Positions 23,485 through 34,930 of a stretch of DNA of 64,000 bases are shown here, piece by piece. Where the stretch lies: contig OZ020489.1 in assembly GCA_963971405.1 (NCBI GenBank), forward strand, positions 11,904,001-11,968,000, read 5' to 3'. This DNA comes from Psococerastis gibbosa. Taxonomy: Eukaryota; Arthropoda; Insecta; Psocodea; Psocidae. Under the pieces are notes generated by a model that was not told the origin of the DNA, did not search any database, and worked only from the letters and a program-made list of their open reading frames with translations. Position 1 is the stretch's first letter; each line of letters begins with the position of its first letter. A program made the translations under genes and the position numbers.

Positions 23485-25975
23485 GTGTCTTAATTTTGCT
23501 TATTTTGACTCATTGTATTTTACTTAACATTGAGCAATTGTTCCTGCGTGTTCATCGGTGTAAATGTAGCTAAAAAAAATTCATTCGACAAGAATAAGAA
23601 AAATAGCTAATTACTTATATTATTTTTTTTAAAGGTCTTGATATGATAAGGGTGTCTTAATTTTGCTTATTTAGGCTCATTGTATTGTACTTAACATTGA
23701 CCACTTGCTCCTGCGTGTTCATCGGTGTAAATGTAGCTACAAAAAATTCATTCGACAAGAATACGAAAAATAGCTAAATAGATATTTTATTTTTTTTTAA
23801 AGGTCTTGATATGACACGGGTGTCGTAATTTGGCTTATTTTGGCTCATTGTATTGTACTTAACATTGAGCAATTGCTCCTGCGTGTTCATCGGTGTAAAT
23901 GTAGCTCAAAAAATTCGTTCGACAGGAATCAGAAAAATAGCTATTTACTTATTTTATTTTTTTAAAGGTTTTAAAAAGAAATAGGTGTCTTAATTTTGCT
24001 TATTTTGGCTCAATGTATTGTACTTGACATTGAGCAATTGCTCCTGCGTGTTCATCGGTTTAAATGTTGCTAAAAAAAATTCATTCGACAAGAATAAAAA
24101 AAATAGCTATTTACTTATATTATTTTTTTTAAAGGTCTTGATATGATAAGGGTGTCTAAATTTTGCTTATTTTGGCTCATTGTATTGTACTTAACATTGA
24201 GCAATTGCTCCTGCGTGTTCATCGGTGTAAATGTAGCTAAAAAAAATTCATTCGACAAGAATAAGAAAATTAGCTATATACTTATTTCATTTTTTTTAAA
24301 GGTCTTGATATGACACGGGTGTCTTAATTTGGCTTATTTTGGCTCATTGTATTGTAATTAACATTGAGCAATTGCTCCTGCGTGTTCATCGGTGTAATTG
24401 TAGCTAAAAAAAATTCATTCGACAAGAATAAGAAAAATAGCTATTTACTTATTTTTTTTTTAAAGGTCTTGAAATGATATGGGTGTCTTAATTTTTCTTA
24501 TTTTGGCTCAATGTATTGTACTTAACATTGACCAATTGCTTCTGCGTGTTCATCGGTGTAAATGTAGCTAAAAAAAATTCATTCGACAAGAATACCAAAA
24601 ATAGCTATATACTTATTTTATTTTTTTTAAAGGTTTTGATATGATATGGGTGTCATAATTTTGCTTATTTCGGCTCATTGTATTGTACTTAACATTAAGC
24701 AATTGCTCCTGCGTGTTCATCGGTGTAATTGTAGCTAAAAAAAATTCATTCGACAAGAATAAGAAAAATAGCTATTTACTTTTTTTTTTTTTTAAAGGTC
24801 TTGAAATGATATGGGTGTCTTAATTTTGCTTATTTTGGCTCACTGTATTGTTCTTAACATTGAGCAGTTGCTTCTGCGTGTTCAAAGGTGTAAATGTAGC
24901 TAAAAAAAATTCATTCGGCAGGAATCAGAAAAATAGCTATTTACTTATTTTATTTTTTTAAAGGTCTTTAAATGATATAGGTGTCTTAATTTTGCTTATT
25001 TTGGCTCATTGTATTGTACCTAACATTAAGCAATTGCTCCTGCGTGTTCATCGGTGTAATTGTAGCTAAGAAATTCATTCGACAAGAATAAGAAAAATAG
25101 CTATTTACTTATTTTTTTTTTTAAAGGTCTTGAAATGATATGGGTGTCTTAATTTTGCTTATTTGTGCTCATTGTATTGTTCGTAACATTGAGCAGTTGC
25201 TTTTGCGTGTTCAAAGGTGTAAATATAGCTAAAAAAAAATCATTCGACAGGAATCAGAAAAATAGCTACTTACTTATTTTATTCTTTTAAAGGTCCTTAA
25301 AAGATATAGGTGTCTTAATTTTGCTTATGTTGGCTCATTGTATTGTACTAAACATTGAGCAGTTGCTTCTGCGTGTTCATCGGTGTAAATGTAGCTCAAA
25401 AAATTCATTCGACAGGAATCAGAAAAATAGCTATTTACTTATTTTATTTTTTTTAAAGGTCTTGTTATGATATGGGAGTCTTTATTTTGCTTATTTTGGC
25501 TCACCGTATTGTGCTTAAGATTGGGCAATTGCTCCTGCGAGTTCATAGGTGTAAATGTAGCTAAAACAAATTCATTCGACAAGAATAAGAAAAATAGATA
25601 TTTCCTTATTTTATTTTTTTTAAAGGTCTTGAAATGATATGGGTGTCTTAATTTTGCTTATTTTGCCTCATTGTATTGCACTAACATTGAGCAATTGCTC
25701 CTGCATGTTCATCGGTGTAAATGTAGCTAAAAAAAATTCATTCGATAAGAATCAGAAAAATAGCTATTTACTTATTTTATTTTTTTTAAAGGTCTTGTTA
25801 TGATATGGGAGTCTTTATTTTGCTTATTTTGGCTCACCGTATTGTGCTTAAGATTGAGCAATTGCTCCTGCGAGTTCATAGGTGTAAATGTAGCTAAAAA
25901 AAATTCATTCGACAAGAATAAGAAAAATAGATATTTCCTTATTTTATTTTTTTTAAAGGTCTTGAAATGATATGG
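23485..25975 (+). repeat. 2491-bp tandem duplication (15 monomers), second copy of 20994-23484
   Basis: Anchors 21326/23817 and 22971/25462 give an offset of 2491 bp. The first copy overlaps the end of the 4095-bp unit 2, so this duplication is probably later than, or mixed with, the 4095-bp tandem event. Right border: at 25976 the 'gaaatgatatgggtgtc' monomer continues with 'ggctcattg...aagctgttgc', unlike the 'gactcattgtatttt' continuation at 23505. Confidence 0.8.
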
Positions 25976-26994
25976 GTGTCTTAATTTTGCTTATTTTGGC
26001 TCATTGTATTGTACTTAACATTAAGCTGTTGCTTCAACGTGTTCATCGGTGTAAATGTAGCTAAAAAAAATTCATTCGACAGGAATCAGAAAAATAGCTA
26101 TTTACTTATTTTCTTTTTTTTAAGGTCTTAATAAGATATAGGTGTCTTAATTTTGCTTATGTTGGCTCATTGTATTGTACCTAACATTGAGTAAATGCTC
26201 CTGCGTGTTCACCCGTGTAAATGTAGCTACTAAAAATTCATTCGACAAGAATAAGAAAAATAGCTACATACTTATTTTATTTTTTTTAAAGGTCTTGAAT
26301 AGATATGGGTGTCCTAGTTTTGCTTACTTTGGCTCACTGTACCTTACATTTAGCAATTGCTCCAGCGTGTTCATCGGTGCAAATGTAGCTACATAAAATT
26401 TATTCGACAAGAATAAGAAAAATAGCTATTTCATTATTTTCTTTTTTTTAAAGGTCTTAAAAAGATATAGGTGTCTTAATTTTGGTTATTTAGGCTCACT
26501 GTATTGTACTTAACATTGACCAATTGCTCCTGCGTGTTCATCGGTGTAAGTGGAGCTAAAAAAAATTCATTCGACAAGAATAAGAAAAATAGCTATATAC
26601 TTATTTTATTTTTTTTAAAGGTTTTGATATGATATGGGTGTCATAATTTTGCTTATTTCGGCTCATTGTATTGTACATAACATTGAGCAATTGCTCCTGC
26701 GTGTTCATCTGTGTAATTGTAGCTAAAAAAAATTCATTCGACAAGAATAAGAAAAATAGCTATTTACTTATTTTTTTTTTAAAGGTCTTGAAATGATATG
26801 GGTGTCTAAATATTGCTTATTTTGGCTCACTGTACTGTATCTAACATTAGGCAATTGCTCCAGCGTGTTCATCGGAGTAAATGTAGCTACAAAAAATTCA
26901 TTCGACAAGAATACGAAAAATAGCTATATACTTATTTTTTTTTTTAAAGGTCTTGATATGATATGAGTGTCTTAATTTTGCTTATTTTGGCTCA

Positions 26995-29900
26995 TTGTAT
27001 TGTACTTAACATTAAGCAATTGCTCCTGCGTGTTCATCGGTGTAATTGTAGCTAAAAAAAATTCATTCGACAAGAATAAGAAAAATAGCTATTTACTTTT
27101 TTTTTTTTTTAAAGGTCTTGAAATGATATGGGTGTCTTAATTTTGCTTATTTTGGCTCACTGTATTGTTCTTAACATTGAGCAGTTGCTTCTGCGTGTTC
27201 AAAGGTGTAAATGTAGCTAAAAAAAATTCATTCGACAGGAATCAGAAAAATAGCTATTTACTTATTTTATTTTTTTAAAGGTCTTTAAATGATATAGGTG
27301 TCTTAATTTTGCTTATTTTGGCTCATTGTATTGTACCTAACATTAAGCAATTGCTCCTGCGTGTTCATCGGTGTAATTGTAGCTAAGAAATTCATTCGAC
27401 AAGAATAAGAAAAATAGCTATTTACTTATTTTTTTTTTTAAAGGTCTTGAAATGATATGGGTGTCTTAATTTTGCTTATTTGTGCTCATTGTATTGTTCG
27501 TAACATTGAGCAGTTGCTTTTGCGTGTTCAAAGGTGTAAATATAGCTAAAAAAAATTCATTCGACAGGAATCGGAAAAATAGCTACTTACTTATTTTATT
27601 CTTTTAAAGGTCCTTAAAAGATATAGGTGTCTTAATTTTGCTTATGTTGGCTCATTGTATTGTACTAAACATTGAGCAGTTGCTTCTGCGTGTTCATCGG
27701 TGTAAATGTAGCTAAAAAAAAATTCATTCGACAGGAATCAGAAAAATAGCTATTTACTTATTTTATTTTTTTAAAGGTCTTTAAAAGATATAGGTGTCCT
27801 AATTTTGCTAATTTTGGCTCATTGTAATGTACCTAACATTGAGCAAATGCTCCTGCGTGTTCATCCGTGTAAATGTAGCTACTAAAAATTCATTCGACAG
27901 GAATCAGAAAAATAGCTATTTAGTTATTTTCTTTTTTTTAAGGTCTTAATAAGATATAGGTGTCCTAATTTTGCTTATTTTGGCTCATTGTACTGTACCT
28001 AACATTGGGCAAATGCTCCTGCGTGTTCATCCGTGTAAATGTAGCTACTAAAAATTCACAAGACAAGAATAAGAAAAATAGCAATTTAGTTAATTTTTTT
28101 TTTAAAGGTCTTAAAAAGATATAGGTGTCTTAATTTTGCTTATAAATGTAGCTAAAAAAATTCATTCGACAAGAATAAGAAAAATAGCTATTTACTTATT
28201 TTATTTTTTTAAAGGTTTTAAAAAGATATAGGTGTCTTAATTTTGCTTATTTTGGCTCATTGTATTGTACCTGACATTGAGCAATTGCTCCTGCGTGTTC
28301 ATCGGTTTAAATGTTGCTAAAAAAAATTCATTCGACAAGAATCAGAAAAATAGCTATTTACTTATTTTATTTTTTTTAAAGGTCTTGTTATGATATAGGT
28401 GTCTTAATTTTGCTTATTTTGGCTCATTGTATCGTACTTGATATTAAACAATTGCTCCTGCGTGTTCATCGGTTTAAATGTTGCTAAAAAAAAGTTCATT
28501 CGACAAGAATAAGAAAAATAGCTATTTACTTATTTTATTTTTTTAAAGGTTTTAAAAAGATATAGGTGCCTTAATTTTGCTTATTTTGGCTCAATGCATT
28601 GTACTTAACATTGAGCAATTACTCCTGCGTGTTCATCGGTGTAAATGTAGCTAAAAAAAATTCATTCGACAAGAATAAGAAAAATAGCTATTTACTTATT
28701 TAATTTTTTTTAAAGGTCTTGAAAAGATATGGGTGTCTAAATATTGCTTATTTTGGCTCACTGTACTGTATCTAACATTAGGCAATTGCTCCAGCGTGTT
28801 CATCGGAGTAAATGTAGCTACAAAAAATTCATTCGACAAGAATACGAAAAATAGCTATATACTTATTTTTTTTTTTAAAGGTCTTGATATGATATGAGTG
28901 TCTTAATTTTGCTTATTTTGGCTCATTGTATTGTACTTAACATTGAGCAATTGCTCCTGCGTGTTCATCGGTGTAAATGTAGCTAAAAAAAATTCATTCG
29001 ACAAGAATAAGAAAAATAGCTATTTACTTATTTTATTTTTTTTAAAGGTTTTGAAATGATATAGGTGTCTTAATTTTGCTTATTTTGACTCATTGTATTT
29101 TACTTAACATTGAGCAATTGTTCCTGCGTGTTCATCGGTGTAAATGTAGCTAAAAAAAATTCATTCGACAAGAATAAGAAAAATAGCTAATTACTTATAT
29201 TATTTTTTTTAAAGGTCTTGATATGATAAGGGTGTCTTAATTTTGCTTATTTAGGCTCATTGTATTGTACTTAACATTGACCACTTGCTCCTGCGTGTTC
29301 ATCGGTGTAAATGTAGCTACAAAAAATTCATTCGACAAGAATACGAAAAATAGCTAAATAGATATTTTATTTTTTTTTAAAGGTCTTGATATGACACGGG
29401 TGTCGTAATTTGGCTTATTTTGGCTCATTGTATTGTACTTAACATTGAGCAATTGCTCCTGCGTGTTCATCGGTGTAAATGTAGCTCAAAAAATTCGTTC
29501 GACAGGAATCAGAAAAATAGCTATTTACTTATTTTATTTTTTTAAAGGTTTTAAAAAGAAATAGGTGTCTTAATTTTGCTTATTTTGGCTCAATGTATTG
29601 TACTTGACATTGAGCAATTGCTCCTGCGTGTTCATCGGTTTAAATGTTGCTAAAAAAAATTCATTCGACAAGAATAAAAAAAATAGCTATTTACTTATAT
29701 TATTTTTTTTAAAGGTCTTGATATGATAAGGGTGTCTAAATTTTGCTTATTTTGGCTCATTGTATTGTACTTAACATTGAGCAATTGCTCCTGCGTGTTC
29801 ATCGGTGTAAATGTAGCTAAAAAAAATTCATTCGACAAGAATAAGAAAATTAGCTATATACTTATTTCATTTTTTTTAAAGGTCTTGATATGACACGGGT

Positions 29901-30257
29901 GTCTTAATTTGGCTTATTTTGGCTCATTGTATTGTAATTAACATTGAGCAATTGCTCCTGCGTGTTCATCGGTGTAATTGTAGCTAAAAAAAATTCATTC
30001 GACAAGAATAAGAAAAATAGCTATTTACTTATTTTTTTTTTAAAGGTCTTGAAATGATATGGGTGTCTTAATTTTTCTTATTTTGGCTCAATGTATTGTA
30101 CTTAACATTGACCAATTGCTTCTGCGTGTTCATCGGTGTAAATGTAGCTAAAAAAAATTCATTCGACAAGAATACCAAAAATAGCTATATACTTATTTTA
30201 TTTTTTTTAAAGGTTTTGATATGATATGGGTGTCATAATTTTGCTTATTTCGGCTCA
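26995..30257 (+). repeat. 3263-bp shortened higher-order repeat
   Basis: It follows the order of the 4095-bp unit but lacks about 832 bp (five monomers) at about 28340-28400. The same unit repeats at +3263 bp, shown by anchors 26995/30258, 28143/31406 and 27669/30932. It keeps the 107-bp truncated monomer at 28118. The deletion site carries a short patch of another subtype (see findings). Confidence 0.82.
28118..28224 (+). repeat. Truncated monomer, 107 bp (third copy)
   Basis: It has the same break as at 15121 and 19216 and lies inside the 3263-bp HOR. This shows that the shortened HOR descends from the 4095-bp type or shares its ancestor. Confidence 0.92.
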
Positions 30258-33020
30258 TTGTATTGTACTTAACATTAAGCAATTGCTCCTGCGTGTTCAT
30301 CGGTGTAATTGTAGCTAAAAAAAATTCATTCGACAAGAATAAGAAAAATAGCTATTTACTTTTTTTTTTTTTTAAAGGTCTTGAAATGATATGGGTGTCT
30401 TAATTTTGCTTATTTTGGCTCACTGTATTGTTCTTAACATTGAGCAGTTGCTTCTGCGTGTTCAAAGGTGTAAATGTAGCTAAAAAAAATTCATTCGACA
30501 GGAATCAGAAAAATAGCTATTTACTTATTTTATTTTTTTAAAGGTCTTTAAATGATATAGGTGTCTTAATTTTGCTTATTTTGGCTCATTGTATTGTACC
30601 TAACATTAAGCAATTGCTCCTGCGTGTTCATCGGTGTAATTGTAGCTAAGAAATTCATTCGACAAGAATAAGAAAAATAGCTATTTACTTATTTTTTTTT
30701 TTAAAGGTCTTGAAATGATATGGGTGTCTTAATTTTGCTTATTTGTGCTCATTGTATTGTTCGTAACATTGAGCAGTTGCTTTTGCGTGTTCAAAGGTGT
30801 AAATATAGCTAAAAAAAATTCATTCGACAGGAATCAGAAAAATAGCTACTTACTTATTTTATTCTTTTAAAGGTCCTTAAAAGATATAGGTGTCTTAATT
30901 TTGCTTATGTTGGCTCATTGTATTGTACTAAACATTGAGCAGTTGCTTCTGCGTGTTCATCGGTGTAAATGTAGCTAAAAAAAAATTCATTCGACAGGAA
31001 TCAGAAAAATAGCTATTTACTTATTTTATTTTTTTAAAGGTCTTTAAAAGATATAGGTGTCCTAATTTTGCTAATTTTGGCTCATTGTAATGTACCTAAC
31101 ATTGAGCAAATGCTCCTGCGTGTTCATCCGTGTAAATGTAGCTACTAAAAATTCATTCGACAGGAATCAGAAAAATAGCTATTTAGTTATTTTCTTTTTT
31201 TTAAGGTCTTAATAAGATATAGGTGTCCTAATTTTGCTTATTTTGGCTCATTGTACTGTACCTAACATTGGGCAAATGCTCCTGCGTGTTCATCCGTGTA
31301 AATGTAGCTACTAAAAATTCACAAGACAAGAATAAGAAAAATAGCAATTTAGTTAATTTTTTTTTTAAAGGTCTTAAAAAGATATAGGTGTCTTAATTTT
31401 GCTTATAAATGTAGCTAAAAAAATTCATTCGACAAGAATAAGAAAAATAGCTATTTACTTATTTTATTTTTTTAAAGGTTTTAAAAAGATATAGGTGTCT
31501 TAATTTTGCTTATTTTGGCTCATTGTATTGTACCTGACATTGAGCAATTGCTCCTGCGTGTTCATCGGTTTAAATGTTGCTAAAAAAAATTCATTCGACA
31601 AGAATCAGAAAAATAGCTATTTACTTATTTTATTTTTTTTAAAGGTCTTGTTATGATATAGGTGTCTTAATTTTGCTTATTTTGGCTCATTGTATCGTAC
31701 TTGATATTAAACAATTGCTCCTGCGTGTTCATCGGTTTAAATGTTGCTAAAAAAAAGTTCATTCGACAAGAATAAGAAAAATAGCTATTTACTTATTTTA
31801 TTTTTTTAAAGGTTTTAAAAAGATATAGGTGCCTTAATTTTGCTTATTTTGGCTCAATGCATTGTACTTAACATTGAGCAATTACTCCTGCGTGTTCATC
31901 GGTGTAAATGTAGCTAAAAAAAATTCATTCGACAAGAATAAGAAAAATAGCTATTTACTTATTTAATTTTTTTTAAAGGTCTTGAAAAGATATGGGTGTC
32001 TAAATATTGCTTATTTTGGCTCACTGTACTGTATCTAACATTAGGCAATTGCTCCAGCGTGTTCATCGGAGTAAATGTAGCTACAAAAAATTCATTCGAC
32101 AAGAATACGAAAAATAGCTATATACTTATTTTTTTTTTTAAAGGTCTTGATATGATATGAGTGTCTTAATTTTGCTTATTTTGGCTCATTGTATTGTACT
32201 TAACATTGAGCAATTGCTCCTGCGTGTTCATCGGTGTAAATGTAGCTAAAAAAAATTCATTCGACAAGAATAAGAAAAATAGCTATTTACTTATTTTATT
32301 TTTTTTAAAGGTTTTGAAATGATATAGGTGTCTTAATTTTGCTTATTTTGACTCATTGTATTTTACTTAACATTGAGCAATTGTTCCTGCGTGTTCATCG
32401 GTGTAAATGTAGCTAAAAAAAATTCATTCGACAAGAATAAAAAAAATAGCTATTTACTTATATTATTTTTTTTAAAGGTCTTGATATGATAAGGGTGTCT
32501 AAATTTTGCTTATTTTGGCTCATTGTATTGTACTTAACATTGAGCAATTGCTCCTGCGTGTTCATCGGTGTAAATGTAGCTAAAAAAAATTCATTCGACA
32601 AGAATAAGAAAATTAGCTATATACTTATTTCATTTTTTTTAAAGGTCTTGATATGACACGGGTGTCTTAATTTGGCTTATTTTGGCTCATTGTATTGTAA
32701 TTAACATTGAGCAATTGCTCCTGCGTGTTCATCGGTGTAATTGTAGCTAAAAAAAATTCATTCGACAAGAATAAGAAAAATAGCTATTTACTTATTTTTT
32801 TTTTAAAGGTCTTGAAATGATATGGGTGTCTTAATTTTTCTTATTTTGGCTCAATGTATTGTACTTAACATTGACCAATTGCTTCTGCGTGTTCATCGGT
32901 GTAAATGTAGCTAAAAAAAATTCATTCGACAAGAATACCAAAAATAGCTATATACTTATTTTATTTTTTTTAAAGGTTTTGATATGATATGGGTGTCATA
33001 ATTTTGCTTATTTCGGCTCA
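30258..33020 (+). repeat. 2763-bp doubly shortened higher-order repeat
   Basis: This unit matches 26995-30257 up to about 32430. It then lacks 500 bp (three monomers), including the 'cgggtgtcgt' monomer found at 29397. Downstream anchors such as 'tgtaattaacattgag' (29941 versus 32704) give the shifted offset of 2763. It retains both the five-monomer deletion and its patch near 31605. Confidence 0.8.
31381..31487 (+). repeat. Truncated monomer, 107 bp (fourth copy)
   Basis: It has the same break as the other three, 3263 bp after the third copy, inside the 2763-bp HOR. Confidence 0.92.
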
Positions 33021-33864
33021 TTGTATTGTACTTAACATTAAGCAATTGCTCCTGCGTGTTCATCGGTGTAATTGTAGCTAAAAAAAATTCATTCGACAAG
33101 AATAAGAAAAATAGCTATTTACTTTTTTTTTTTTTTAAAGGTCTTGAAATGATATGGGTGTCTTAATTTTGCTTATTTTGGCTCACTGTATTGTTCTTAA
33201 CATTGAGCAGTTGCTTCTGCGTGTTCAAAGGTGTAAATGTAGCTAAAAAAAATTCATTCGACAGGAATCAGAAAAATAGCTATTTACTTATTTTATTTTT
33301 TTAAAGGTCTTTAAATGATATAGGTGTCTTAATTTTGCTTATTTTGGCTCATTGTATTGTACCTAACATTAAGCAATTGCTCCTGCGTGTTCATCGGTGT
33401 AATTGTAGCTAAGAAATTCATTCGACAAGAATAAGAAAAATAGCTATTTACTTATTTTTTTTTTTAAAGGTCTTGAAATGATATGGGTGTCTTAATTTTG
33501 CTTATTTGTGCTCATTGTATTGTTCGTAACATTGAGCAGTTGCTTTTGCGTGTTCAAAGGTGTAAATATAGCTAAAAAAAATTCATTCGACAGGAATCAG
33601 AAAAATAGCTACTTACTTATTTTATTCTTTTAAAGGTCCTTAAAAGATATAGGTGTCTTAATTTTGCTTATGTTGGCTCATTGTATTGTACTAAACATTG
33701 AGCAGTTGCTTCTGCGTGTTCATCGGTGTAAATGTAGCTAAAAAAAAATTCATTCGACAGGAATCAGAAAAATAGCTATTTACTTATTTTATTTTTTTAA
33801 AGGTCTTTAAAAGATATAGGTGTCCTAATTTTGCTAATTTTGGCTCATTGTAATGTACCTAACA
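33021..33864 (+). repeat. Partial higher-order repeat, broken at 33865
   Basis: This is the first ~844 bp of a further copy of the shortened HOR. It stops inside a monomer at about 33865, where 'aatgtacctaacattg' continues as 'tgcaattgctcc' instead of 'agcaaatgctcc'. The sequence after the switch belongs to the type-B block also found at 36864. Confidence 0.78.
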
Positions 33865-34930
33865 TTGTGCAATTGCTCCTGCGTGTTCATCGGTGTAAAT
33901 TTAGCTACAAAAAATTCATTCGACAAGAATACGAAAAATAGCTATATACTTATTTTATTTTTTTTAAAGGTCTTGATATGACACGGGTGTCTTAATTAGG
34001 CTTATTTTGGCTCATTGTATTGAAGTAACATTGAGCAATTGCTCCTGCGTGTTCATCGGTGTAAATGTGGCTAAAAAAAATTCATTCGACAAGAATAAGA
34101 AAAATAGCTATTTACTTATTTTATTTTTTTAAAGGTTTTAAAAAGATATAGGTGTCTTAATTTTGCTTATTTTGGCTCATTGTATTGTACTTGACATTGA
34201 GCAATTGCTCCTGCGTGTTCATCGGTTTGAAATGTTGCTAAAAAAAATTCATTCGAAAAGAATAAAAAAAATAGCTATTTACTTATTTTATTTTTTTTAA
34301 AGGTCTTGATATGATAAAGGTGTCCTAATTTTGCTTATTTTGGCTCATTGTATTGAACTTAACATTGAGCAATTGCTCCTGATTGTTCATCGGTGTAAAT
34401 GTAGCTAAAAAAAATTCATTCGACAAGAATAAGAAAAATAGCTATTTACTTATTTTATTTTTTTTAAAGGTCTTAAAAAGATATAGGTGTCTTTATTTTG
34501 CTTATTTTGGCTCAATGTATTGTTCTTAACATTGAGCAATTGCTCCTGCGTGTTCATCGGTGTAAATGTAGCTAAAAAAAATTCATTCGACAAGAATAAG
34601 AAAAAAAGCTATTTACTTATTTTATTTTTTTTAAAGGTCTTAAAAAGATATAGGTGTCTTAATTTTGCTTATTTAGGCTCACTGTATTGTACTTAATATT
34701 GGCCAGTTGCTCCTGCGTGTTCATCGGTGTAAATGTAGCTACAAAAAGTTCATTCGACAACAATACGATAAATAGCTATATACTTTTTTTATTTTTTTAA
34801 AGGTCTTGATATGACACGGGTGTCTTAATTTGGCTTATATAGATTCATTGTATTGTAATTAACATTGAGCAATTGCTTCTGCGTGTTCATCGGTGTAAAT
34901 GTGGCTAAAAAAAATTCATTCGACAGGAAT
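33865..34930 (+). repeat. Type-B block repeated at 36864-37929 (offset 2999)
   Basis: The shared order is 'tgtgcaattgctcc', 'gacacgg...ttaattagg', 'ggtttgaaatg', 'ttgaacttaac...gattgttc', the 'gtctttattttg' monomer and 'aacaatacgataaat'. The offset is 2999 bp (18 monomers) at 34487/37486. It ends near 34930, where 'gacaggaataag...ggttttgaaatgatatag' joins an A-type order like that at 20990 and 29050. Confidence 0.78.
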
